Positions 37,701 to 45,141 are shown, numbered from the stretch's first letter. The stretch: DNA of 64,000 nt from Olsenella sp. An270 (GCF_002159735.1 NZ_NFJF01000001.1:124001-188000); one strand, 5' to 3'. The notes: a model not told the origin generated them from the letters alone. Program-made: numbers and translations.

Positions 37701-38009
37701 GAGCGCGCCTCGCTCTCGCCGATCGACGAGCGCGAGGTGGCCTCCGCCCTCACGATCTTCTCCGAGCTCGGCTTCTGCTCGGTCACGGGGTGGGGGGAGA
37801 GTCGGCGCGTGGTCATGGCCCCGTCCCCGGACCACATGGAGCTCACGCAGTCCGCCTGCTTCCTCGAGGGGCTCCGCGCCCGCTCCGTCTTCGAGGAGTT
37901 CTGCTCCTGGGTGCTCGACGAGCCCGCCGACGAGCTTCTCGCCCGCGTGAGGCGACCCATTTCCCCGGACTTCGGTATCATCGTTGGAATGAAGGGGGGA
38001 ACGATATGA
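34716..38009 (+). CDS. recJ: RecJ exonuclease fused to a RecQ-like SF2 helicase
   Basis: 1097 residues in one uninterrupted frame. Residues about 1-575 are RecJ: AVFGDFDVDGMTST (88-100), VTVDNG, TDHHEP (171-176), then DHHA1 FGGHAGAVGV (about 416) and the OB part up to LLLRDGG. Residues about 605-1080 are a superfamily 2 helicase: Walker A MATGRGKSL (about 640), VLTTPEF, DEAH box VIDEAHHAG (about 745), TATAA, STSAFGEGVNLPGI and motif VI QMSGRAGRDG (about 925). RecJ degrades single strands 5' to 3' and RecQ-type helicases feed it, so a fusion would couple the two. The stop overlaps the rel start (ATGA). Confidence 0.92.
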   Translation: MGGLAESRRWTVLPSNREAERSLASELGVPPLVARVLVARGHADAADARSFLNPSLDASWEDPLLIPGMADVADRVERALDAGETIAVFGDFDVDGMTSTCLLTLALRELGATVHPFIPHRFGEGYGLSREALARVRETCDPDLVVTVDNGIAAAREVEWLLGCGIDVAVTDHHEPADLVPEGVPVTDPKLSEDCPSRELAGAGVALKLVCELGRRRGRGDLWRSYVDVAALGTLSDMMLLEGENRALVAEGVECMRRVTRPGLVALAATAGCDLSSVRPDDLPFSIIPRLNAAGRMGSTDVALDLLLTNDPAEAAVLAARLEAVNSERREVESALAEAALAEAERTYDGGRAVVVGGEGWHEGVKGIVASRLVNRYHVPSIVFSVHDGVARGSGRSVGTVDLFHAVEQCSDMLMRFGGHAGAVGVTCEASRLDEFRARLAAVLAELPDEQFEDVGEVTAVVSLSELTVETIDALERLQPFGQGNKRPLLAVCGVTTRNRACVGADLAHLRFVATDGVSSVPAIFFRAPDAERACAWDGVVDVVFEAVNETWQGRTKPKLMVKDLLLRDGGEPVDDAPDEPPAGEKGVAPDRSRRAALARLSSAELTDALRRMLIGDRPLLPAQERALAILDAGRSCLAVMATGRGKSLVFHLHAAREAISRGRASVFVYPLRALVADQAFHLREQLAAAGVSVEVLTGETPQAERGRVFSALASGAVDVVLTTPEFLAIHRADFAQSRRVGFLVIDEAHHAGMAAPGTREAYLELPAIRRDLGEPVTLAVTATAASDVAERVCSLAGIDRSDVVCDLASRENLLVDDCRGVRDREAALVSIVARGEKSVVYVPSRDLAVSLVRTLRHSVPELAARIAFYHAGLSRSTRGRVERAFRGDGLACIVSTSAFGEGVNLPGIRHVVLYGLPLGGVEFNQMSGRAGRDGANATIHLLFGQRDVALGQRILSSAAPSRDDLVLVYRTLTRLFRSDGPIALDDSQIARAASERASLSPIDEREVASALTIFSELGFCSVTGWGESRRVVMAPSPDHMELTQSACFLEGLRARSVFEEFCSWVLDEPADELLARVRRPISPDFGIIVGMKGGTI

Positions 38010-40426
38010 GCATGAGCGACAACGAGGCCCGGGCGCCCAGGCCCGCGTCCGAGCAGGGGGGCGCCCCGCTGACCGTTCCGGCGCAGCCCTCCGGCGAGCC
38101 GAGGAAGGCCAAGAAGGCCGTCCCCGACGCCGCCAACTTCCGTCTCCTCCAGTCGGCCTGCGACGCGTACCTCGACGAGGAGGGTCGCGAGAAGGTCGAC
38201 CGAGCCTACCGCTTCGCCGCCGAGTACCACCGCGACCAGCGCCGTCGCTCCGGCGAGCCCTACATCAACCATCCCGTCGAGGTCGCGCTCATCCTCGCCC
38301 ATGACCTGCGCATGGACGAGGACACGATCTGCGCGGCCCTGCTGCACGACACGGTGGAGGACACTCCGGCGACGAAGGACCAGGTCGCCGAGCTCTTTGG
38401 CCCCACGGTCGCCGACCTCGTGGACGGCGTCACCAAGCTGACGTCCATCCAGGTCTCCTCGATGGACGCCAAGCAGGCGTGGAACCTCCGCAAGATGTTC
38501 CTCGCCATGAGCCGTGACATCCGCGTCGTCATCATCAAGCTGGCCGACCGCCTGCACAACATGCGCACGCTTGCCGCCCTCCCGCCCGACCGTCGCCTGT
38601 TCAAGGCGCGCGAGACGATGGACGTCTACGCCCCGCTGGCCGACCGCCTGGGCATCTCGTCGGTCAAGTGGGAGCTCGAGGACCTCGCCTTCTTCTGGCT
38701 CGAGCCCGAGGAGTACCAGCGCGTCGCCCGCATGGTCCAGGACTCCCGCGCCCAGCGCGAGGAGGACACCGACGCCGCCATCAAGACGCTCGACGACGAA
38801 CTCAAGGCGGCCGGGCTCACCGGCTACCAGATCACGGGCCGCCCCAAGCACCTCTGGAGCATCTACCAGAAGATGACCCGCAAGGGCCGCGAGTTCGCCG
38901 ACATCTACGACCTCATCGCGCTGCGCGTGATCACGCAGTCGGTGGGGGACTGCTACTCCGCCCTCGGCGCGGTCCACTCCCTGTGGAACCCGATGCCGGG
39001 CCGCTTCAAGGACTACATCGCCACGCCCAAGGCCAACCTCTACCAGAGCCTGCACACCACCGTGGTGGGCCCCGACGGCAAGCCCATAGAGATCCAGATC
39101 CGCACCGCCGAGATGCACGAGGCGTCCGAGTACGGCATCGCCGCCCACTGGCTCTACAAGAAGGAGGGCAACTCGCGCGGGCGCATGAGCGCCGAGGACC
39201 GCGCGATCGACTCCACGATCAACTGGATCCGCAAGACCCTCGACTGGGCGACCGAGGACGATATCGACGACCCGCACGAGTTCCTCGACAACCTGCGCGT
39301 GGACCTCTTCGAGCACGAGATCTTCGTCTTCACCCCCAAGGGCGAGGTCATGAGCCTGAGGCGCGACGCCACGCCGCTCGACTTCGCCTACGCCGTCCAC
39401 ACCGAGGTGGGCAACCACTGCGTGGGCGCCAAGGTCAACGGCGTCGTGGTCCCGCTGTCCTACAAGCTCCAGATGGGCGACCGCGTCGAGGTCCTCACCA
39501 ACAAGGGCGCCAAGCCCAGCCGCGACTGGATGAGCCTCGTCGCCATGCCCTCGAGCCGCGCCAAGATCCGCAAGTACTTCTCGACGCAGAACAAGAACGA
39601 CGACGCCGAGCAAGGGCGCACCGAGCTCGCCCACGAGCTGCGCAAGCGCGGCTACGGCATCTCCACGCGCCGCACGGTCAAGGCCATCGAGCGGGTCTGC
39701 GAGTCCTTCGAGCTGCGCAGCCCCGAGGACCTCTTCGCGAGCGTCCACACCGGCAAGGTCTCGGTCAAGCAGGCCGCCAACCGCATCGAGGAGATTCTCG
39801 AGGAGGGCTCGCCCGAGCAGCTCGCCGCCCAGGCCGCCGAGGCTGAGCGCCAGGCCGCCCATGAGCGCGCCATGATCTCGGGCGCGCCCGTCATGCAGTC
39901 CTACGCCATGACGCAGACCGCCAAGGGGCGCCGCAAGCGCAGCAACTGCGGCGTCGTGGTCAAGGGCGACCCCGATCTCCTCGTCCACCTCGCGCACTGC
40001 TGCAACCCGGTCGCGGGCGACGAGATCGTGGGCTTCGTGACGCGCGGTCGTGGGGTCTCGGTCCATCGGGCCAACTGCCCAAACGTCACCGACCTCATGA
40101 GGAACCCCGACCGCATGATCGAGGTTGCATGGGACACCTCCGGCGCCACGGAGTTCCGGGTCGAGATCGTCGTGGAGGCCACCGACCGCATGGGCCTTCT
40201 GCGCGACATCACCGTCGCCGTCGGGGACGCCGGGGCCAACATCCTCTCGGCGGCCACGCAGACCACGGCCCAGGGCGTGGCGCGCCTGCGCTTCCTCGTG
40301 GCCATCTCCGACGCGAGCCTGCTCGACGTCCTGCTCTCCGCCGTGAGCCGCGTGCCCTCGGTCTTTGACGCGCGCCGCATCATGCCCGGCGAGGGCGCCA
40401 ACCAGATGAAGCAGCGGGTGAAGTGA
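38006..40426 (+). CDS. rel: bifunctional (p)ppGpp synthetase/hydrolase Rel
   Basis: 806 residues from ATG 38006. Hydrolase HD domain: YINHPVEVALILAHDLRMDE and ALLHDTVEDT with ADRLHNMRTL. Synthetase domain: FADIYDLIALRVI, KDYIATPKANLYQSLHTTV, EIQIRTAEMHEASEYGIAAH. TGS domain (EIFVFTPKGEVMSLRRDATP) and C-terminal ACT (FRVEIVVEATDRMGLLRDI). Intact HD residues mean it both makes and degrades the alarmone. Downstream of the RecJ-helicase with a 4-bp overlap; a hairpin covers its TGA stop. Confidence 0.96.
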   Translation: MSMSDNEARAPRPASEQGGAPLTVPAQPSGEPRKAKKAVPDAANFRLLQSACDAYLDEEGREKVDRAYRFAAEYHRDQRRRSGEPYINHPVEVALILAHDLRMDEDTICAALLHDTVEDTPATKDQVAELFGPTVADLVDGVTKLTSIQVSSMDAKQAWNLRKMFLAMSRDIRVVIIKLADRLHNMRTLAALPPDRRLFKARETMDVYAPLADRLGISSVKWELEDLAFFWLEPEEYQRVARMVQDSRAQREEDTDAAIKTLDDELKAAGLTGYQITGRPKHLWSIYQKMTRKGREFADIYDLIALRVITQSVGDCYSALGAVHSLWNPMPGRFKDYIATPKANLYQSLHTTVVGPDGKPIEIQIRTAEMHEASEYGIAAHWLYKKEGNSRGRMSAEDRAIDSTINWIRKTLDWATEDDIDDPHEFLDNLRVDLFEHEIFVFTPKGEVMSLRRDATPLDFAYAVHTEVGNHCVGAKVNGVVVPLSYKLQMGDRVEVLTNKGAKPSRDWMSLVAMPSSRAKIRKYFSTQNKNDDAEQGRTELAHELRKRGYGISTRRTVKAIERVCESFELRSPEDLFASVHTGKVSVKQAANRIEEILEEGSPEQLAAQAAEAERQAAHERAMISGAPVMQSYAMTQTAKGRRKRSNCGVVVKGDPDLLVHLAHCCNPVAGDEIVGFVTRGRGVSVHRANCPNVTDLMRNPDRMIEVAWDTSGATEFRVEIVVEATDRMGLLRDITVAVGDAGANILSAATQTTAQGVARLRFLVAISDASLLDVLLSAVSRVPSVFDARRIMPGEGANQMKQRVK

Positions 40427-40455
40427 GACAAATGAACCTGTCCCCCTTGTCTCAC
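40423..40455 (+). repeat. TGA-stop hairpin element (TGAGACAAA family), copy 1
   Basis: GTGAGACAA (40423-40431) pairs with TTGTCTCAC (40447-40455) around a CCTGTCCCC-containing loop. The rel stop codon TGA (40424-40426) is part of the left arm. A second copy at 60369-60401, differing at about five positions over 32 bp, covers the stop of ilvA. It may terminate transcription, but no U-tract follows. Confidence 0.75.
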
Positions 40456-40469
40456 CGTGGGAGGTTGTG

Positions 40470-41105
40470 ATGGCCGAGAAGAGAGACGAGCTGCGGCAGT
40501 TCGTGGTGACGCCGCTGCAGACCAACTGCTATGCCTACGTGAGCGACGGGGAGTGCCTGGTCGTCGACCCCGGCGGCTCCGGGGCTCAGCTCGCGACCGT
40601 CCTCGACGACGTGCGTGTGACGTGCGTAGCTGCCACCCACGGCCATGGCGACCACGTCGGCGGCGTTGCGGCCCTCGTGCGCGAGACGGGTGCGCCCTTC
40701 GCGATCCACGCGGCCGACGCCGAGCTCGCGCGCCATGCGGGCGAGATGAGCGAGGTCGGCCGCAGCTACGACGAGAACGCACCGGACCCCGACCGCACGC
40801 TCGCGGAGGGCGACGTCCTCACGGTTGGCACGGCCACCTTCACCGTCATGGAGACGCCGGGCCATACGCCAGGCGGCGTCGTGCTCGTGGGCGGCGGCAG
40901 CGCCGAGGGGGTGGCCTTCGTGGGCGACACGCTCTTCCCGGGCAGCCACGGGCGCACCGACCTCAAGGGCGGCGACGAGGCGACCATCATGGCCTCGCTC
41001 GCGCGCATGGCGGCCCTGATCGCGCCCGACACGACCCTGCTCTGCGGCCACGGCCCCGCCACCACGATGGGCCGCGAGCTCGCAACGAACCCCTTCCTGC
41101 GCTAG
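40470..41105 (+). CDS. metallo-beta-lactamase-fold hydrolase, glyoxalase II-like
   Basis: 211 residues, ATG 40470 behind GGGAGG. Zinc motif THGHGDHVGG (His57, His59, Asp61, His62), then FTVMETPGHTPGG, FVGDTLFPGSHGRTD and CGHGPATTMGRE supply the remaining ligands. Small single-domain members of this group hydrolyse thioesters such as S-lactoyl conjugates. The gene neighbours rel, a common order in Gram-positives, but the substrate is not determined. Confidence 0.88.
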   Translation: MAEKRDELRQFVVTPLQTNCYAYVSDGECLVVDPGGSGAQLATVLDDVRVTCVAATHGHGDHVGGVAALVRETGAPFAIHAADAELARHAGEMSEVGRSYDENAPDPDRTLAEGDVLTVGTATFTVMETPGHTPGGVVLVGGGSAEGVAFVGDTLFPGSHGRTDLKGGDEATIMASLARMAALIAPDTTLLCGHGPATTMGRELATNPFLR

Positions 41106-41121
41106 GTACCCGCCCCCATCC

Positions 41122-41254
41122 GCGGTTTGGGTTCGCCGTTTTGTCCCCGCTGCTGTGCCTGCGTGAAAAAACGCTGGTAACGGGCTCGGGTCTTTCCACC
41201 TGAAGGTTCTTCTCGCATGACGATGAACCCAAACCGGAATCCGGTTTGGGTTCA
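41122..41254. repeat. hairpin element with three arm copies near tRNA-Leu (element D)
   Basis: A 14-bp perfect hairpin, TGAACCCAAACCGG-AAT-CCGGTTTGGGTTCA (41224-41254), plus a further CGGTTTGGGTTC about 100 bp upstream (41123-41134). Between them lie CCACCTGAAGG and the word GTTCTTCTCG (41206-41215). Three alternating copies of one locus-specific arm is the same plan as the 79-bp repeats. It is downstream of tRNA-Leu (minus strand) and of the hydrolase gene, so it could serve as a two-way terminator. Confidence 0.7.
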
Positions 41255-41278
41255 TATACGCAAAATTGCAGGAAAAGA

Positions 41279-41363
41279 TGGTGCCCGAGGCGGGGCTCGA
41301 ACCCGCACGAGTTTCCCCAACGGTTTTTGAGACCGTCGCGTCTGCCAGTTCCGCCACTCGGGC
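41279..41363 (-). tRNA. tRNA-Leu (CAA)
   Basis: The minus strand starts GCCCGAGTGGCGGAACTGGC and ends CGGGCACCA with encoded CCA. Acceptor GCCCGAG/CTCGGGC pairs fully. The anticodon loop CTCAAAA within ACGGT/ACCGT gives anticodon CAA. A long variable arm (TGGGGAAACTCGT) marks it as a class II tRNA, and the T arm GGGTTCGAGCC is standard. About 85 nt including CCA. A TATAGT -10-like box lies about 25 bp upstream on its strand. Confidence 0.95.
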
Positions 41364-41466
41364 AAGGGCGCAGGGCGCAAGAGGAACTATAGCAGACGGA
41401 GGGTTTCCGTCGCCCACGGGGTATATAGTGAGCGTGTACGAGCAGCCCCGAGAGAAGGGAATCCCC

Positions 41467-41985
41467 ATGGCGCTTTCCAGCGAGGTCACCTCGGTCCTCA
41501 ACGACCAGATCAACAAGGAGATGTACTCCGCCTACCTCTACCTCACCTTCGCCGACTACTACGACGACCGCGGCCTCAAGGGCTTTGCCAACTGGTACGA
41601 GATCCAGGCCAAGGAGGAGATGGACCACGCGCTGGCCATCCGCCGCTACCTGCTCGACAACGACTTCAAGCCCACGATGGAGGCCATCGCCAAGCCCGAC
41701 AAGAGCTTCGAGAGCGACCTCGCGCCGCTGGAGGCCGGCCTCGAGCACGAGGAGTACGTCACGAGCCTCATCCACCACTGCTACGAGGTCGCCCACGCCC
41801 AGCACGACGTGCGCACGATGAAGTTCCTCGACTGGTTCGTGGCGGAGCAGGGCGAGGAGGAGACCAACGCCCGCGACATGATCACCAACATGAAGCTCTT
41901 CGGCTGCGACCCCAAGGGCCTCTACGACCTGGACCGCGAGTACCAGGCCCGCACCTACGTCCAGTCCGCCTCGCTCAACCTCTAG
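41467..41985 (+). CDS. ftnA: ferritin (FtnA-like)
   Basis: 172 residues, ATG 41467 behind AGAGAAGGG. Four-helix bundle with ferroxidase residues in the usual order: Glu18 (NKEMYSAYLYL), Glu51 and His54 (KEEMDHA), Glu95 and the EQGEEE stretch near 127-132. No heme-binding Met of bacterioferritin is apparent. It stores iron as a 24-mer shell in the cytoplasm. GTATATAGT about 40 bp upstream is a likely -10 box. A strong stem-loop follows. Confidence 0.95.
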   Translation: MALSSEVTSVLNDQINKEMYSAYLYLTFADYYDDRGLKGFANWYEIQAKEEMDHALAIRRYLLDNDFKPTMEAIAKPDKSFESDLAPLEAGLEHEEYVTSLIHHCYEVAHAQHDVRTMKFLDWFVAEQGEEETNARDMITNMKLFGCDPKGLYDLDREYQARTYVQSASLNL

Positions 41986-42029
41986 CGGACGGGCGCCCTT
42001 CTCGGCCTGTGAAGAGTTTCTGAAGCCCG

Positions 42030-42079
42030 CGCGCGCCGTGCCCCGACGAGGAAAACCCCTTGCCGGGGCACGGCGCGCG
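42030..42079 (+). terminator. long stem-loop between ftnA and the infC promoter
   Basis: A 16-bp perfect stem (CGCGCGCCGTGCCCCG, 42030-42045, with 42064-42079) and an 18-nt loop ACGAGGAAAACCCCTTGC. It probably ends the ferritin transcript. Its right arm overlaps the infC promoter spacer, so extrusion or readthrough could influence that promoter. Confidence 0.65.
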
Positions 42080-42088
42080 TGCTATTGT
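42060..42088 (+). promoter_or_regulatory. promoter of the infC-rpmI-rplT operon
   Basis: TTGCCG (42060-42065), exactly 17 bp, TATTGT (42083-42088). This gives a start near 42095 and an untranslated leader of about 175 nt. The spacer coincides with the right arm of the preceding stem-loop. Confidence 0.6.
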
Positions 42089-42094
42089 TCTCCA

Positions 42095-42270
42095 GTGTGC
42101 GTTTTGCGAAGCGGGGCGAGAGCCCCCACCTACACGGCGCCATCCGGCAGCTGTCTGGTCAGACAACGTATTCACCACCTCACGCAGGGTGGTTGCTGTC
42201 TCCTGGATGCTGCTTGGCGCCAGGGGCTTTTTTATGCGGCGGGAGCCGCGACGAGAGGAAGGTGTGAACG
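42095..42270 (+). promoter_or_regulatory. attenuator-like leader of the infC operon
   Basis: The leader contains a hairpin ACCACCT/AGGGTGGT (about 42175-42193) and then CTCCTGG (about 42200-42206) pairing with CCAGGGG (42220-42226) directly before six T (42228-42233), an intrinsic-terminator shape about 38 bp before the start codon. In Bacillus the infC-rpmI-rplT leader is controlled by ribosomal protein L20 through such an attenuator (Rfam L20 leader). The same gene order and terminator make a comparable control likely here, but no consensus L20-binding fold was verified. Confidence 0.55.
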
Positions 42271-42843
42271 ATAGCCAGAAACGACGGTCCTCGCATCAAT
42301 GAGGAGATCACATCCCGCACGTGTCGCCTTATCGGCGCCGACGGCTCCCAGATGGGACTCTTTGGCGTGCGCGACGCCCTGCGCATCGCGGGCGACCAGG
42401 GCCTCGACCTCGTGGAGATCGCCCCTAACGCCGATCCTCCCGTCTGCAAGATGCTCGATTACAAGAAGTTCAAGTACGAGCAGGACCGCAAGGCCAAGGC
42501 GGCGCGCAAGAACCAGTCCAAGGTCGAGATCAAGGAGATGAAGTTCCGTCCCAAGATCGACGTGGGCGACTACGAGACCAAGAAGGGCCACGTCCTGCGC
42601 TTCCTGAAGAAGGGCGCGCGCGTCAAGATCACGATCATGTTCCGCGGTCGTGAGATGGCCCACCCGGAGCAGGGTCGCCTCGTGCTCGACCGCCTGGCCG
42701 AGGACCTCAAGGACGTTGCCACCGTCGAGCAGAAGCCGCTCATGGAAGGCCGCAACATGCACATGACCATCGTCCCGATCAAGGGTGCCTTCGACAAGAA
42801 GGACGAGAAGGGCGACGAGGAAGTCACGGAGAAGGAGAACTAG
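42271..42843 (+). CDS. infC: translation initiation factor IF-3, AUA start
   Basis: 190 residues if read from ATA at 42271. An in-frame TGA at 42265-42267 excludes a longer form, the first in-frame ATG (42352) would cut away 27 conserved residues, and AGGAAGGTG lies just before the ATA. The sequence in between ([20 protein letters not shown]) is the standard IF-3 N-terminus. The rest is canonical, including [29 protein letters not shown] and [13 protein letters not shown]. Rare start codons are known for infC in other bacteria, where they allow IF-3 autoregulation. First gene of infC-rpmI-rplT. Confidence 0.95.
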   Translation: MARNDGPRINEEITSRTCRLIGADGSQMGLFGVRDALRIAGDQGLDLVEIAPNADPPVCKMLDYKKFKYEQDRKAKAARKNQSKVEIKEMKFRPKIDVGDYETKKGHVLRFLKKGARVKITIMFRGREMAHPEQGRLVLDRLAEDLKDVATVEQKPLMEGRNMHMTIVPIKGAFDKKDEKGDEEVTEKEN

Positions 42844-42844
42844 C

Positions 42845-43042
42845 ATGCCCAAGATGAAGACCCACAAGGGTACGGCGAAGCGCTTCCGCCGCACCGGCTC
42901 TGGCAAGATCATGCGCGCCAAGGCGTTCAAGAGCCACATCCTCACCAAGAAGTCGCCCAAGCGCATCCGCGGCTTCCGTCAGGAGACCGTCCTCTCCGAC
43001 GCCGACGTCAAGACCGTCTCCCAGCGCATGGGCTCCAACTAG
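42845..43042 (+). CDS. rpmI: 50S ribosomal protein L35
   Basis: 65 residues, start 1 bp after the infC stop. Very basic; typical L35 sequence [20 protein letters not shown] and [20 protein letters not shown]. Component of the large ribosomal subunit. Confidence 0.97.
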   Translation: MPKMKTHKGTAKRFRRTGSGKIMRAKAFKSHILTKKSPKRIRGFRQETVLSDADVKTVSQRMGSN

Positions 43043-43086
43043 CCTTTGCCCCTCGAGTGAAGTTTCCATCAAGGAGTTGATCAGAT

Positions 43087-43452
43087 ATGGCACGAGTCAA
43101 GCGCGCCGTCGCCGGCCGTAAGAAGCGTCAGACGCTCGTCGAGCGCACCAAGGGCTACTACGGAGTCCGTTCCCGCACGTTCCGCGGCATGAAGGAGCAG
43201 GCGCAGCACTCCGGTCAGTACGCCTACCGCGACCGCCGCAACAAGAAGCGCGACTTCCGCGCCCTGTGGATCCAGCGCATCAACGCCGCCGCCCGCATGA
43301 ACGGCCTGTCCTACAGCAAGCTCATGCACGGCCTCAAGCTCGCCGGCGTCGAGCTCGACCGCAAGGTCCTCGCCGAGATCGCTTACAGCGACGAGCAGAC
43401 CTTCGCCGACATCGCCGAGGTCGCCAAGAAGGCCCTCGCCGACGCCGAGTAG
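43087..43452 (+). CDS. rplT: 50S ribosomal protein L20
   Basis: 121 residues, ATG 43087 behind AAGGAG. Canonical L20: [56 protein letters not shown] and [20 protein letters not shown]. Binds 23S rRNA early in assembly; in Bacillus it also represses this operon through the leader. Followed by a strong terminator. Confidence 0.98.
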   Translation: MARVKRAVAGRKKRQTLVERTKGYYGVRSRTFRGMKEQAQHSGQYAYRDRRNKKRDFRALWIQRINAAARMNGLSYSKLMHGLKLAGVELDRKVLAEIAYSDEQTFADIAEVAKKALADAE

Positions 43453-43476
43453 CGTCACGCACAGAGCGTACGTCTG

Positions 43477-43508
43477 CGCCCCGGGCATCGCGCCCGGGGC
43501 GTTTTTTT
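43477..43508 (+). terminator. intrinsic terminator of the infC operon
   Basis: CGCCCCGGGC (43477-43486) and GCCCGGGGCG (43492-43501) form a 10-bp stem followed by seven T. Classic rho-independent terminator. Confidence 0.95.
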
Positions 43509-43522
43509 GTCGCTTCGTCGGT

Positions 43523-43636
43523 GGCTTGCGATTGGTAACGGAATGGGGCCGCAAAACGTTCCAAACCGCAAGCCGCATGCGCGCAGCTTGCGATTGGTAA
43601 CGCTTTCCTGCCCCATTCCGTTACCAATCGCAAGCC
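43523..43636. repeat. nested long hairpin (element E)
   Basis: A 27-bp perfect stem (43523-43549 / 43610-43636; arm begins GGCTTGCGATTGGTAACG) encloses a 60-nt loop. The loop itself holds a direct copy of the arm (GCTTGCGATTGGTAACG, about 43586-43602) and a degenerate inverted copy (GTTCCAAACCGCAAGC), giving four alternating copies of one sequence. It lies between the rplT terminator and the LuxR-type gene; CGAGAAGAAC follows at 43643-43652. No relative with the same arm was found in the window. Confidence 0.8.
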
Positions 43637-43743
43637 AGGGGGCGAGAAGAACCGTGTCACGGTCACTCGTATAGCATCCGCGACGTGACGGACAAGCTCG
43701 CAGCGGCTACGATTCCCCCAACACGCCGTGAATGGGAGGTCGC

Positions 43744-45060
43744 ATGGACGCGAAGGTGAAGACGCTGACGCGCGCTCTGGCGTGGGTCGCATGGGGCGCA
43801 GCCCTGATGCTGGCTCCCGGCGTGGCGCGGACGATGGGGGAGGGCGGAAACCTCCCGTTCGGGTACTACCTCTGGACGTCGGCGATTCCGCTGGCGTTCG
43901 TGGCGAAGGCGCTCGCATGGGCGGTTCGCTCCCGCCTCAGCCGCTGGCGTCGGCCGCTGACCATCGCGGCGCTCGCGGTCCTTCTCGCCTACCTTGTGGT
44001 GCTTTTCGCAAGCTGCACGGGGAACATGAGGCTCGGCTTTGCCTTGCGCTGGCCGGAGTGGGCGCTGCGCTACGTCGCGTGGGCGCTCTGGGGAATCGCG
44101 CTCACCGCCTGGGTGCTGCCGCCTGATGCCCCGGAGCCGGCATCGCCAATCGGGAGCCGCCCAGGGGCGGAGGCGCTCACGGAACGCGAGCGGGAGGTCG
44201 TCGAGGCGCTCGTCACGGGCAGCACGCAGGTGCAGGTCGCGGAGGCGCTGGCGATAAGCCCGTCGACGGCCGCGACCTACCGCGCGCGGGCGTGCGAGAA
44301 GCTCGGCGTGGCCTCCCTCGACGAGATCTTGCCGTGCGAGGTCGGCGCGGCCGCCGTTCCGCCCGCGATGGGCGTCACGTCCTCCGGGGCGCTCCCGCTC
44401 ATGGTGATGGCCCTCTGCGTCGGGCTCACGCTGCGCATGCTGACTCGCGTCGTCGTGACGAGCGCGGACGCGCTCTCCCAGGCCCTGGGCACCCTGGCCG
44501 TCCTGGCGGCGCTCGTCGTGCCGTGGCTCGTCCTGTTGGGGTATGCGCGCCTGCGGGACATGCGCGTGAGGCCGCGCCAGCTCACGAGGGGGCTCTCCGT
44601 CGTGCTGCTCGCCCTTCTCGCCGCCGGCATGCTCGTGGGCGGCGGGCGGTATGGGCTCGAGATTGCCCTCGACTTCGCGACGCTGAGCGTCAACGCGCTC
44701 GCGCCGATCGCCCATGCGGTCGCCCTCGCGGCGCTGGCGCCGCACCTCCTGTGGCCCAAGACGCGGGAGTCGATGCGGCTCGACGAGGAGCGCTGCGTGC
44801 TCTACCTGCGCGGCCGCGGGGCCGGCGAGCTCCAGGCGCACGTGCTGCTCAAGATCGCGCTCGGGCTCAGCACTCCCGAGGTCTGCGAGGCGCTGCACGT
44901 GGCCGCAGGTACCGTGAACGCTTATCGGGCGCAGGGCTACGAGCTGCTCGGGGTTCACACGAGCCGCCAGCTTGCCGATCTTCTCGCCCGTGACGTGGGG
45001 TTTGTACCGTCTGCCGGCAAAAACATACCGCCTGCGGACGACTCTGATACGAGCGTGTAA
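43744..45060 (+). CDS. membrane protein with two LuxR-type HTH domains
   Basis: 438 residues, ATG 43744 behind GGGAGG. Four hydrophobic segments (about 10-125) precede a LuxR/GerE HTH (about 144-195: LTEREREVVEALVTGSTQVQ, then AISPSTAATYRARACEKLGV). Four more segments (about 215-340) precede a second, diverged HTH (about 365-425: LKIALGLSTPEVCEALHVAA, then TVNAYRAQGYELLGV). Coriobacteria carry many membrane LuxR regulators with one C-terminal HTH; two in one chain suggests internal duplication of a membrane-plus-HTH unit. Signal and targets unknown. Confidence 0.8.
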   Translation: MDAKVKTLTRALAWVAWGAALMLAPGVARTMGEGGNLPFGYYLWTSAIPLAFVAKALAWAVRSRLSRWRRPLTIAALAVLLAYLVVLFASCTGNMRLGFALRWPEWALRYVAWALWGIALTAWVLPPDAPEPASPIGSRPGAEALTEREREVVEALVTGSTQVQVAEALAISPSTAATYRARACEKLGVASLDEILPCEVGAAAVPPAMGVTSSGALPLMVMALCVGLTLRMLTRVVVTSADALSQALGTLAVLAALVVPWLVLLGYARLRDMRVRPRQLTRGLSVVLLALLAAGMLVGGGRYGLEIALDFATLSVNALAPIAHAVALAALAPHLLWPKTRESMRLDEERCVLYLRGRGAGELQAHVLLKIALGLSTPEVCEALHVAAGTVNAYRAQGYELLGVHTSRQLADLLARDVGFVPSAGKNIPPADDSDTSV

Positions 45061-45141
45061 ACCCTGCTTGCGCGGGAACAAGGTGAGTAAGCAAGGGCAC
45101 CGTCGCTACAACCAAGCGGCCGTCAGAAGGAGGCGAGTCCA

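Noticed and set aside
42079-42267. 62-codon frame in the infC leader
   Set aside because: It would begin inside the promoter and has no ribosome-binding site; the region is better explained as structured leader RNA.
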